16,792 bases of DNA from assembly GCA_937892405.1 (NCBI GenBank), contig CALAFS010000221.1, forward strand, positions 1 through 16,792, given 5' to 3'. The notes beneath the pieces were generated by a model that was not told the DNA's origin, did no database searches, and worked only from the letters and a program-made list of their open reading frames with translations. Positions 1-7,191 of the stretch are shown here, piece by piece (the first letter of the stretch is position 1; every line of letters begins with the position of its first letter). Made by a program: the position numbers and the translations under genes. The stretch is from an uncultured Clostridia bacterium (GTDB lineage Bacteria; Bacillota; Clostridia; Oscillospirales; CAG-272).

Positions 1-1452
1 GCGACCTTTGTTGTCATCATCGTCTTCAGCTTTGTGATGCTGTCCTTTATCTTCACTTCCATGATCCGCTCCTATTCTTCGCACGAGACGGATAACCTTC
101 TGATCGAGACGAGCTATACCATCAAGGAGCGTATCGAGGGAAACGGCGTGCAGAACCTGGATTCCTTCATCAAGACGGAGATCATGGCACGCTTTCTTCT
201 CATCAATGACGCCGAGATGAATATGCTGGTCTGCAATTCCGACGGCGGACTCCTGTTTCTGACTACGACCGATCCCGAGACGGGTAAGCGCGTGCCGCAG
301 ATCCTGAACGGGACGCAGACGCTCTCCTTTGATTCTTTGCAAAAGCAGGAGAGCGAGAACGGCGATTACTATCTCGGTATCAGCAACTTCGACGGCGTTC
401 TGGAGACGGACAACCGCGTTTGCGCGCGGGAACTCGAATATAACGGAAAGAATATCGGCTATGTCCTCGTCATGAAGTCCACCGCGGCAGAGAACGCGGT
501 GATCGCCGTGACACAGCGAGCCGTCTTCACCAGCTCCCTTTGGGTTATGCTTGCCGCCGTGATCGCGATCTATTTCATCACCGAGCGTCTTCTTCACCCG
601 CTCAGAAGCATGACGGAGGCGACAAAGAGCTTTGCAAAAGGGGATTTTTCCGCCCGTGTCCCCGTCTACGGCAGGGACGAGGTTTCGGAGCTTGCCATCG
701 CCTTCAATCATATGGCGGAATCCCTTGCCAATCTTGAGAAAATGAGGAATACCTTCCTCGCCAGTGTCTCGCACGATCTCCGCACACCGATGACCACAAT
801 CGCCGGCTTTATCGACAATATCAACTCGGGCGCTATTCCGCCGGAGAAACAGGGATACTATCTCGGCGTCATCTCCGCGGAAGTGCACCGTCTCTCCCGC
901 CTCGTTTCCGAAATTCTCGATGTTTCCCGTCTGGAATCCGGGGACAGAAAGTTCAACTTTACCGACTTTGATGTCTCCGAGGTTGCACGCCTGATCCTGA
1001 TCTCCTTCGAGCAGAAGATCGAGGAGAAGAAGTTGGATGTCATCTTTGAATCGGAGGACTGCGTGCCCGTCCACGCGGATAAGGACGCGATTTATCAGGT
1101 GGTCTATAACCTGTGCCATAACGCGATCAAATTCGCAAAGGAAGGCGGACAGCTCGCGATCCGTATCACTCCGGAGAAATCGAAAGTACGCATCAGCGTC
1201 TTCGACGAAGGGCAGACCATCTCCAAAGAGGACATTCCCTATGTCTTCGACCGTTTCTATAAAACGGATAAGAGCCGCGGACTTGATAAAAACGGCGTCG
1301 GTCTCGGTCTCTATATTTCAAAAACCATCGTAGACGCTCACGGCGAGACTCTCTCCGTCACATCGGAAGAGGGGCGCGGCTGTACCTTCAGCTTTACGCT
1401 TCCCGCCGCGCAGAGCGTACAGAAAAAGAACGGGGCATTGCCCGAAGGATAA
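1..1452 (+). CDS. Sensor histidine kinase, 5' truncated by window edge
   Basis: Membrane-bound two-component sensor kinase; the reading frame is open from base 1, so the start lies outside the window and 483 residues are visible. In window numbering, the first membrane segment fills residues 1 to about 18, followed by an extracellular sensor region of about 155 residues and a second membrane segment near 176-194. Next come a HAMP domain (FAKGDFSARVPVYGRDEVSEL), the HisKA dimerisation helix with phospho-acceptor His in SVSHDLRTPM (codon 772-774), and an HATPase_c domain with N-box NLCHNAIKF and G2 box GVGLGLYISK. The G1 box reads DEGQTIS, not the usual DxGxGI, so one glycine is replaced. The partner response regulator is probably just upstream, outside the window. 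The signal is not predictable from sequence. The dinB gene follows after 25 bases, so the two are probably co-transcribed. Confidence 0.93.
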   Translation, partial: ATFVVIIVFSFVMLSFIFTSMIRSYSSHETDNLLIETSYTIKERIEGNGVQNLDSFIKTEIMARFLLINDAEMNMLVCNSDGGLLFLTTTDPETGKRVPQILNGTQTLSFDSLQKQESENGDYYLGISNFDGVLETDNRVCARELEYNGKNIGYVLVMKSTAAENAVIAVTQRAVFTSSLWVMLAAVIAIYFITERLLHPLRSMTEATKSFAKGDFSARVPVYGRDEVSELAIAFNHMAESLANLEKMRNTFLASVSHDLRTPMTTIAGFIDNINSGAIPPEKQGYYLGVISAEVHRLSRLVSEILDVSRLESGDRKFNFTDFDVSEVARLILISFEQKIEEKKLDVIFESEDCVPVHADKDAIYQVVYNLCHNAIKFAKEGGQLAIRITPEKSKVRISVFDEGQTISKEDIPYVFDRFYKTDKSRGLDKNGVGLGLYISKTIVDAHGETLSVTSEEGRGCTFSFTLPAAQSVQKKNGALPEG

Positions 1453-1477
1453 AGGCGACATCGCGGAAAGGAGAACC

Positions 1478-2731
1478 ATGAAGGAAGAGCGCACCATTCT
1501 TCATTGTGATTGCAACTCCTTTTTTGCCTCGGTCGAGACGGTCTCCCATCCCGAGTTTTCGCGTGTCCCGATGGCGGTCTGCGGCAGTACCGAGGACCGT
1601 CACGGGATCGTCCTCGCAAAAAACGAACTTGCGAAGGCATACGGCATCAAGACCGCCGAGACCGTCTGGTCGGCGAAGAAAAAATGTCCCGCCCTCGTGA
1701 TTGCCGAACCGCATTATGGCGAGTATGTGAAATTCTCCCGCGCGGTCAATAAGATCTATGCCGAATACACCGATGAGATCGAACCCTTCGGTATTGACGA
1801 GAGCTGGCTCGATGTCACAAAGAGCCGGAAAGCCTTCGGCACCGGCTTTGAGATCGCCGAGACACTTCGCCGCCGTATCCGCGAGGAGATCGGCATCACG
1901 ATCTCGATCGGCGTCTCCTTCAATAAAGTCTTTGCCAAACTCGGAAGCGATTATAAAAAGCCGGATGCCACTACCGTGATCGACCGTGAGAATTTCAGGC
2001 GCATCGTTTTTCCGCTTCCTGCCGGCGATATGCTCTTTGTCGGACGCCGCACGGAGGAAGCACTGCTCAAAATGGGGATCCGTACCATCGGCGACCTCGC
2101 CGCGACGAGTCCGGCACTTCTCACGACCCGCTTCGGCAAGATAGGGGAAATGCTTCATCTCTACGCGACGGGAGAGGATGAAAGCCCCGTCACCCCTCCG
2201 ACCGAGGATGCGAAGAGCATCGGAAACGGTTTTACCTTCCGTCATGATCTTGTCGGCAGAGAAGCCTGCCGTGTCGGCATCAACTTTCTCTCCGAGGAGA
2301 TCGGGGAAAAGCTCCGCGCCCGCGGGCAGAAGTGCACCACCGTCACCCTGCGCGTCAAAGACGAATTCTTGGCTACGGTACAAAAGCAGAAACAAATCAC
2401 CCCGCCGACCGATCTCTCGCGGGAGATTGCCGACGCGGCATATACACTCCTGACTTCCTTCTGGAGCCCCGAGAAGCCCGTTCGCATGCTTACCGTAACC
2501 GCGAGCGGACTCGTGCGCCGCGACGCCGTGACCGAACAGCTCGATCTCTTCTCCGATCCCGCCATTGACGAAAAGCGTGAAAAGGGAGAGAAACGGGAAA
2601 ACGCAATGGATAAAATCCGGCAGAAATACGGCAGAGCCGCCATCGTCCAAGGCTCCGTCATCGACACCGACATCGGCATATACGAAAAGAAGCCGCAACC
2701 GCAGGAAGAACAAAAGAATAAAATAATGTAA
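1478..2731 (+). CDS. dinB: Y-family DNA polymerase (DinB/Pol IV-like)
   Basis: Translesion DNA polymerase, 417 residues, which would extend primers past damaged template bases. The palm metal ligands are visible: D11 in HCDCNSFFASVE and D107-E108 in GIDESWLDVT. F16 lies at the steric-gate position that excludes ribonucleotides. The finger motif RHGIVLAKNELAKAYGIKTA is typical of the Firmicutes Y-family branch. A helix-hairpin-helix thumb lies near 185-215 (VGRRTEEALLKMGIRTIGDL), a little-finger domain near 245-350, and a beta-clamp binding motif QLDLF at 354-358. The charged tail after residue 360 is lineage-specific. The start follows an AAAGGAG site at 1467-1473. It is downstream of the sensor kinase and is followed at once by a strong terminator. 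I see no LexA-type operator directly ahead, so damage control, if any, acts on an upstream promoter. Confidence 0.93.
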   Translation: MKEERTILHCDCNSFFASVETVSHPEFSRVPMAVCGSTEDRHGIVLAKNELAKAYGIKTAETVWSAKKKCPALVIAEPHYGEYVKFSRAVNKIYAEYTDEIEPFGIDESWLDVTKSRKAFGTGFEIAETLRRRIREEIGITISIGVSFNKVFAKLGSDYKKPDATTVIDRENFRRIVFPLPAGDMLFVGRRTEEALLKMGIRTIGDLAATSPALLTTRFGKIGEMLHLYATGEDESPVTPPTEDAKSIGNGFTFRHDLVGREACRVGINFLSEEIGEKLRARGQKCTTVTLRVKDEFLATVQKQKQITPPTDLSREIADAAYTLLTSFWSPEKPVRMLTVTASGLVRRDAVTEQLDLFSDPAIDEKREKGEKRENAMDKIRQKYGRAAIVQGSVIDTDIGIYEKKPQPQEEQKNKIM

Positions 2732-2732
2732 G

Positions 2733-2771
2733 GAAGACTCCGATGGGATGCCCGTCGGAGTCTTCATATTT
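2733..2771 (+). terminator. Intrinsic terminator after dinB
   Basis: A 15-bp stem (GAAGACTCCGATGGG, 2733-2747, with CCCGTCGGAGTCTTC, 2751-2765; one T·G pair) closes on a 3-base ATG loop and is followed by ATATTTT. It starts two bases after the dinB stop codon. It should end the kinase-dinB transcript and isolate the phosphate operon. Confidence 0.85.
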
Positions 2772-2811
2772 TATAATAGGAAAACCGCAGAGCTTCTGAT
2801 ATTTTTTGCGT

Positions 2812-2830
2812 TTTACATTTTCTTTACATT
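2812..2830 (+). promoter_or_regulatory. Pho box (PhoP/PhoB-type direct repeat) upstream of pstS
   Basis: Two identical 8-base units TTTACATT lie at 2812-2819 and 2823-2830, giving an 11-base period. The core fits the B. subtilis PhoP consensus TT(A/C/T)ACA repeated with a spacer of about five bases, and the 11-base spacing also matches E. coli Pho boxes. It lies about 100 bases ahead of pstS, and the same operon encodes a PhoB/PhoR pair. A third, weaker T-rich unit may sit just upstream at about 2801. Confidence 0.72.
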
Positions 2831-2871
2831 CCGCAAAGGTTTCGAGGGTAGTTGGGACGGCGAAAAAGCGG

Positions 2872-2877
2872 TATCAT
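2872..2877 (+). promoter_or_regulatory. Candidate -10 element for the pst operon
   Basis: TATCAT (five of six bases match TATAAT) lies 50 bases before pstS. There is no good -35 hexamer at the right distance, which is usual for promoters that depend on PhoP/PhoB activation. The Pho box ends 41 bases upstream of it, somewhat further than typical, so the exact start point is uncertain. Confidence 0.4.
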
Positions 2878-2927
2878 ATAGCCGTACCAAGGAAAAAGAA
2901 ATCAAACATGAAAAGGAGAACATGAAA

Positions 2928-3869
2928 ATGAAAACCAAGAAAATTCTGACCCTCGTCCTTGCCGCCGCGTTGGCGGTCACCTCGCTCTTCTCGCTTGCGT
3001 CCTGTGGCGGCGCTTCGGAGAAGAATATCACCGTTGTCGTCCGTGAACAGGGAAGCGGAACGCGCGAAGCGTTCGATACCAATGTCACCGACGGCACGCA
3101 CTTTCTGGAAGAGAAGGTAGACGGCAAGAAGGTCTATAACAGCACGAAGACTGCGGTCGAGCAGACCAAGACGGGCACCGTCCTCTCGAAGGTCGCATCC
3201 GATGAGTATGCCATCGGCTACATCTCCCTCGGTTCCGTGAATGATACCGTTAAGGTTCTGAAGGTAAACGGTGTCCTTCCGAGTGAAGAGACCGTCCTCG
3301 ACGGCACCTACAAGATTCAGCGTCCCTTCGTCGTGATGACCAAGCACGGTATCACGCTGACCGAGCGCGCCGCCGACTTCATGGCATATCTCAAGAGCGA
3401 CGCTCTGAAGGCGCACGCCGAGTCTGCCGGTTGCATTTACCTTGCCGATCCCGCAAAGCGTGCGAATGAAGGCGCCGATCCGATCGCCGTAACCACCTTC
3501 ACGAAGCAGGCGACTCTCCCTGCGGGTGAGAAGATTGTCATCCGCGGCTCCACCTCGATGGAGAAGCTCATTACCGCCGCGGCAAAAGGTTATGCCGACC
3601 TCTACGGTGTCAACGCCGCCGACATCTTCGACATTCAGCTGGAAGGTTCCTCCGTCGGTCGTAAAGCGGTAGAAGACGACACGACAGGAAACACGATCGG
3701 TCTTTCTTCCGCGGCTGTGAAGCAGGACAATGTCGACAGCTTCAATGCCTGCCTCGATGCGGTCGCCGTGATCGTCAATGTGAAGAATGACAAGGTCTCC
3801 GACCTCACCATTCATCAGCTCTACGACATCTTCTCCGGCAAGATCACGAAGTTCGACGAAGTGAAATAA
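2928..3869 (+). CDS. pstS: Phosphate-binding lipoprotein PstS, circularly permuted
   Basis: Extracellular lipoprotein that would capture phosphate and hand it to the Pst permease; 313 residues. A signal peptide ends in lipobox LASC with Cys26. The order of conserved segments is reversed relative to standard PstS. The segments normally in the C-terminal part come first: VVVREQGSGTREAF (36-49), AIGYISLGSVNDTVKVLKV (95-113), QRPFVV (131-136) and an FMAYLKSDALKAHAESAGCI helix (151-170). The segments normally N-terminal follow: IRGSTSMEKL (205-214), then DAVAVIVNVKND, LTIHQLYDIFSGKITKFDEV (293-312) and the stop. All expected parts are present once, which points to circular permutation and not truncation. 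The usual SD or ASR after the second glycine-rich segment is SSA here. The start is ATG 2928, nine bases after AGGAG (2914-2918); ATG 2922 is in frame but only three bases from it. It is the first gene of the operon and has the Pho box upstream. Confidence 0.9.
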   Translation: MKTKKILTLVLAAALAVTSLFSLASCGGASEKNITVVVREQGSGTREAFDTNVTDGTHFLEEKVDGKKVYNSTKTAVEQTKTGTVLSKVASDEYAIGYISLGSVNDTVKVLKVNGVLPSEETVLDGTYKIQRPFVVMTKHGITLTERAADFMAYLKSDALKAHAESAGCIYLADPAKRANEGADPIAVTTFTKQATLPAGEKIVIRGSTSMEKLITAAAKGYADLYGVNAADIFDIQLEGSSVGRKAVEDDTTGNTIGLSSAAVKQDNVDSFNACLDAVAVIVNVKNDKVSDLTIHQLYDIFSGKITKFDEVK

Positions 3870-3881
3870 GGAACACGGAAC

Positions 3882-5714
3882 ATGACTGCGACGAAAGTAA
3901 AAGAAAATATCGGAAAAGCAGTCTTCGCGGCGGCGGCGGTCGTATGTACGATCGCCACCATCGCGATTTTCGCGTTTCTGATTTACAAAAGTATTCCCGC
4001 CTTCGGAAAGCTCGGTATTCTGAAATTCATGTTCGGCGATAAGTGGTCGCCCGACAGACTCGATACCTATGATTCGCCCCTTTCGGGTACATACGGTATC
4101 TTCACGATGATTATCGGTACCCTGAGCGCGACCGTCGGCGCTCTCCTTGTCGGCGGTATTCTCGGGTACTTTACGGCGGTTTTCCTCGCGTTCTATTGCC
4201 CGAAGAGGACAAAGCGCGTGCTTGGTACGGTCATCAACCTCCTTGCGGGAATTCCGTCGGTTGTTTACGGCTTCTTCGGCATTGTTTTTCTTCTTCCCAT
4301 TCTTTCGAATTTTGCGCCGAATGACGGCAGCGGTCTCTTCGCGACCTCCCTGATTCTCGGCATTATGATTCTGCCGACGGTTGTCTCCCTCTCGCGTACC
4401 GCGCTCGAAGCCGTGCCGAGATATTATTACGAAGGCTCGGTTGCTATGGGTGCGACGCACAGCGAGACGGTCTTCCGCATCATGTCCCCGGCGGCGAAAT
4501 CTGGAATCACGGCATCGCTCGTTCTCGGAATCGGACGCGCTCTCGGCGAGACGATGGCAGTCGTCATGGTCGCCGGCAATGCCGCGACCTATCCGAAGGG
4601 ACTCTTTTCCTCCTTCCGTGTTCTGACGGCGAATATCGTCATGGAGATGGGGTACGCCGGTGAGGTGCAGGAGGGCGCGCTGGTTGCGACGGGCGTTGTG
4701 TTGTTGCTTTTCGTCCTCGTTGTCAACCTCCTCTTTGCCGCCATCAGCGGAAAAGGGGTGAAAAAGATAACGAAAGCTACCGCGGGCAACCGCCGCGTCC
4801 TTCACGCTCCCGCTTTTGTACGCGATGTGAAGGAACGCTTTTCCGCCTTTTTGCATAAGATTCATGCTCCCCGCATCGGACAGGGACTCTCGGTCTTCTC
4901 GGGTGCCTTCGCGGGACTTGTCCTGATTCTGATCGTCGGCTTCATTTTCGCGAACGGCTTGCCGTACCTTATCAAAAATCCCTCGCTGATCTACGGCGCA
5001 TATGAGTTCGGCGGGGAAAAGATCACGATCCTTCCCGCGATCGTCACCACCCTGTATACCGTTTTCTTAAGTCTTTTGATCGCCGTTCCGATCGGTATCA
5101 TGACGGCAATCTTCTTAAACGAATATGCAAAGCGCACGCACTTCGCCGTCCGTCTCGTCCGTTCCGCCATTGATATTCTCGCCGGCGTCCCCTCGATTGT
5201 TTACGGACTTTTCGGCATGATTACCTTTGTGAAGATCTTCGGCGGCTCGAGCAGTATTCTTGCCGGATCTTTGACGGTCAGCGTCATGCTGCTTCCGACC
5301 GTTGTTCGCTCGACGGAGGAGAGCCTTCGTGCCGTGGAGGACGCACAGAGGGAGGGAAGTCTCGCCCTCGGCGCAGGGAAATTGCGTACCATCTTCCGCG
5401 TGGTTCTGCCGTCCGCTCTGCCGGGAATTCTCGCCGCCGTGATTCTGAGTATAGGTCGTGTCATCAGCGAGTCGGCACCCTTCCTTTATACCATGGGATC
5501 GGTGATCTCCGCCGTGCCGCATACCTTCGGTGACAGCGGCGCGACGCTTGCCGTCGCTCTTTATCAGCTTTCCGGTGAAGGCTGGTATATGAAAGAAGCG
5601 TACGCGACCGCCGTCGTCCTGATCTTCCTCGTTCTCATTCTGAACCTCGCCGCCGAGCTTGTCGCTTCCCGCCTCGGACGGAAACTGAAAGGAGCTACCA
5701 ATGTTAAAAAATAA
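3882..5714 (+). CDS. pstCA: Phosphate ABC transporter permease, PstC-PstA fusion
   Basis: Single 610-residue inner-membrane protein that combines the two permeases usually encoded apart; it would form the phosphate channel. Residues 1 to about 292 are PstC-like, with motif GIPSVVYGFFG (123-133) and an EAA coupling loop around YYYEGSVAMGATHSETVFRI (181-200). Residues about 293-335 form a hydrophilic, basic linker. Residues 336-610 are PstA-like, with GVPSIVYGLFG (435-445) and an EAA loop AQREGSLALGAGKLRTIFRV (488-507). Each half has about six membrane segments, and combined length matches separate PstC plus PstA. There is no stop or frameshift at the junction, so this is a true fusion and not an annotation artefact. 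It begins 13 bases after pstS, and pstB overlaps its last 14 bases. A linker with an even number of membrane segments on each side keeps both ends cytoplasmic. Confidence 0.93.
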   Translation: MTATKVKENIGKAVFAAAAVVCTIATIAIFAFLIYKSIPAFGKLGILKFMFGDKWSPDRLDTYDSPLSGTYGIFTMIIGTLSATVGALLVGGILGYFTAVFLAFYCPKRTKRVLGTVINLLAGIPSVVYGFFGIVFLLPILSNFAPNDGSGLFATSLILGIMILPTVVSLSRTALEAVPRYYYEGSVAMGATHSETVFRIMSPAAKSGITASLVLGIGRALGETMAVVMVAGNAATYPKGLFSSFRVLTANIVMEMGYAGEVQEGALVATGVVLLLFVLVVNLLFAAISGKGVKKITKATAGNRRVLHAPAFVRDVKERFSAFLHKIHAPRIGQGLSVFSGAFAGLVLILIVGFIFANGLPYLIKNPSLIYGAYEFGGEKITILPAIVTTLYTVFLSLLIAVPIGIMTAIFLNEYAKRTHFAVRLVRSAIDILAGVPSIVYGLFGMITFVKIFGGSSSILAGSLTVSVMLLPTVVRSTEESLRAVEDAQREGSLALGAGKLRTIFRVVLPSALPGILAAVILSIGRVISESAPFLYTMGSVISAVPHTFGDSGATLAVALYQLSGEGWYMKEAYATAVVLIFLVLILNLAAELVASRLGRKLKGATNVKK

Positions 5715-6495
5715 TAAGAAAAACGAAATCGAAACGCCCGTCTTCGGACAGAACATCTCGGTCAAAGGTGCGAACCTCTGGTACGGGGAGTTTCAGGCAA
5801 TCAAAGACATCAGCATCGAAATCCCGGAGAAGAAGGTTACTGCTTTCATCGGTCCTTCCGGATGCGGAAAGTCTACCTTTCTGAAATGCTTCAATCGTAT
5901 GAATGACCTTGTCGAAGGCTGTCGCGTCACCGGCGATTTCCGCATCGGTGAGACGGACATTTACGGAAAAATTGATGTCAACGAACTCCGCCGCAATGTC
6001 GGCATGGTCTTTCAGAAGCCGAATCCCTTTCCGATGAGTGTTTATGATAACATCGCTTACGGTCCCCGTACCTTCGGTATCCACGCGAGAAGCGTCCTCG
6101 ACGGTATCGTCGAAGAGTCCCTGCGCGGTGCCGCGATGTGGGATGAGCTGAAGGACAGACTGGATAAATCCGCGCTCGGTCTTTCGGGCGGTCAGCAGCA
6201 GAGACTCTGTATCGCCCGCGCCCTCGCGGTCAAACCGAAAATCCTTCTGATGGACGAACCGACGAGCGCCCTCGACCCGATCTCGACCGATAAGATCGAG
6301 GCACTCTGCGACGATCTTTCCAAAAACACGACCATCGTCATCGTCACCCACAACATGCAGCAGGCGACGCGTATTTCGGACAAGACGGGATTCTTCCTGC
6401 TCGGTGAGCTTGTCGAATTCGGAGACACCGACGACATTTTCACAGATCCGAAAGACGAACGGACAGAACGCTATATTACCGGCAGATTCGGTTGA
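5701..6495 (+). CDS. pstB: Phosphate ABC transporter ATP-binding protein PstB
   Basis: Cytoplasmic ATPase that drives phosphate import; 264 residues, the usual PstB length. Walker A is GPSGCGKST (51-59), followed by the PstB-typical FLKCFNRMNDL, the Q-loop in VFQKPNPFPMSVYDNIAYGPR (Q105), the signature LSGGQQQRL (161-169), Walker B ILLMDEPTSALDP (181-193) and the switch His217 in VTHNMQQA. The end ERYITGRFG is also diagnostic of PstB. The start has AGGAG at 5690-5694 with six bases of spacing and lies inside the permease gene, so translation is probably coupled. It would act as a dimer on the coupling loops of the PstC-PstA fusion. Confidence 0.97.
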   Translation: MLKNNKKNEIETPVFGQNISVKGANLWYGEFQAIKDISIEIPEKKVTAFIGPSGCGKSTFLKCFNRMNDLVEGCRVTGDFRIGETDIYGKIDVNELRRNVGMVFQKPNPFPMSVYDNIAYGPRTFGIHARSVLDGIVEESLRGAAMWDELKDRLDKSALGLSGGQQQRLCIARALAVKPKILLMDEPTSALDPISTDKIEALCDDLSKNTTIVIVTHNMQQATRISDKTGFFLLGELVEFGDTDDIFTDPKDERTERYITGRFG

Positions 6496-6520
6496 TAAGA
6501 CTTGACAGATATGATATAAT
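6492..6520 (+). promoter_or_regulatory. Sigma-A-like promoter at the pstB-phoU junction
   Basis: TTGATA (6492-6497) and TATAAT (6515-6520) are 17 bases apart, and a TG dinucleotide at 6512-6513 gives an extended -10. By hexamer match and spacing this is close to consensus. The -35 overlaps the pstB stop codon. The expected start point, near 6527, falls at the end of the phoU ribosome site (GGAGGAG, 6521-6527), so a transcript from here would lack most of that site. It could still supply phoB and phoR. It may be a chance match. Confidence 0.45.
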
Positions 6521-6534
6521 GGAGGAGAAAAGAA

Positions 6535-7191
6535 ATGTCGGGCAGAAAACAGTTTGAAGAAGAACTTGAAGAATTAAAGGACGAGCTTGTCGCCATGTGC
6601 CGCCTCACGGCGGACATGATTACCAACGCCAATACCGCGCTGGAAAAGCTCGATCGCGAGCTCGGACGCAGTGTCGGCGAGAGCGATAAGCGCGTTGACG
6701 AATACGAAATGGATATCGAAAAGCGCTGTATGCGGATCCTGATCCGCCGTCAGCCGGTGGCGAAGGATTTCCGCTTCGTCTCCACCGCGCTGAAGATGAT
6801 TACCGATATTGAGCGCTTCGGCGATCAGGCGAGCGACATCGGCGACCTTGTCTATACCATGCCGGGCGATACCTACATCAAAAAGCTCGATCACCTGCGC
6901 GCGATGGGAGAGCTTGCCGTCCGCATGGTGCGCGAGTCGGTCAATTCCTTTATCCGCAACGACGAGAAGCTCGCCGATGAGGTGATCGCGACGGATGACG
7001 AGATGGATACTCTCTTTCTCGAGGTGCAGAAGGAACTGATCGACATTCTCAGAAAAGACGGCGAACACAGCGCCGATCAGGCGATCACCTTTATGATGGT
7101 GGCGAAGTATCTGGAGCGTATCGGAGACCATGCCGTCAATGTGGCGGAATGGGCGAAATATAACGAAACGGGGGTACATACAAAGAACTGA
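6535..7191 (+). CDS. phoU: Phosphate signalling protein PhoU
   Basis: Cytoplasmic all-helical regulator linking the Pst importer to PhoR and restraining the Pho response when phosphate is plentiful; 218 residues, normal for the family. Two PhoU repeats are visible, each ending in the metal-binding E/DxxxD-type motif: ITDIERFGDQASDIGDL (89-105) and YLERIGDHAVNVAEW (192-206). The start has GGAGGAG (6521-6527) with seven bases of spacing. The gap after pstB is 39 bases, the largest inside the operon, and contains a promoter-like sequence. Its stop codon overlaps the start of the next gene by one base (TGATG), suggesting coupled translation of PhoU with the response regulator. Confidence 0.96.
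   Translation: MSGRKQFEEELEELKDELVAMCRLTADMITNANTALEKLDRELGRSVGESDKRVDEYEMDIEKRCMRILIRRQPVAKDFRFVSTALKMITDIERFGDQASDIGDLVYTMPGDTYIKKLDHLRAMGELAVRMVRESVNSFIRNDEKLADEVIATDDEMDTLFLEVQKELIDILRKDGEHSADQAITFMMVAKYLERIGDHAVNVAEWAKYNETGVHTKN

Noticed and set aside
1394..2767. Long minus-strand open frame opposite dinB
   Set aside because: The plus strand carries all polymerase catalytic motifs; the antisense frame crosses the terminator and has no supported start.
2772..2777. TATAAT right after the dinB terminator as a pst promoter
   Set aside because: No -35 hexamer lies at 15-19 bases upstream, where the terminator stem sits; it is also upstream of the Pho box, so activation from there is unlikely. 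More likely part of the A/T-rich terminator tail.
2874..4865. A 663-codon open frame on the minus strand opposite pstS and pstCA
   Set aside because: It is antisense to two clearly conserved genes, has low-complexity charged composition typical of antisense frames in GC-rich codons, and shows no recognisable domain or ribosome site.
6502..6507. Perfect TTGACA hexamer ahead of phoU
   Set aside because: At 17 bases downstream there is no -10 hexamer, and TATAAT is only seven bases away; the TTGATA at 6492 has the correct spacing.
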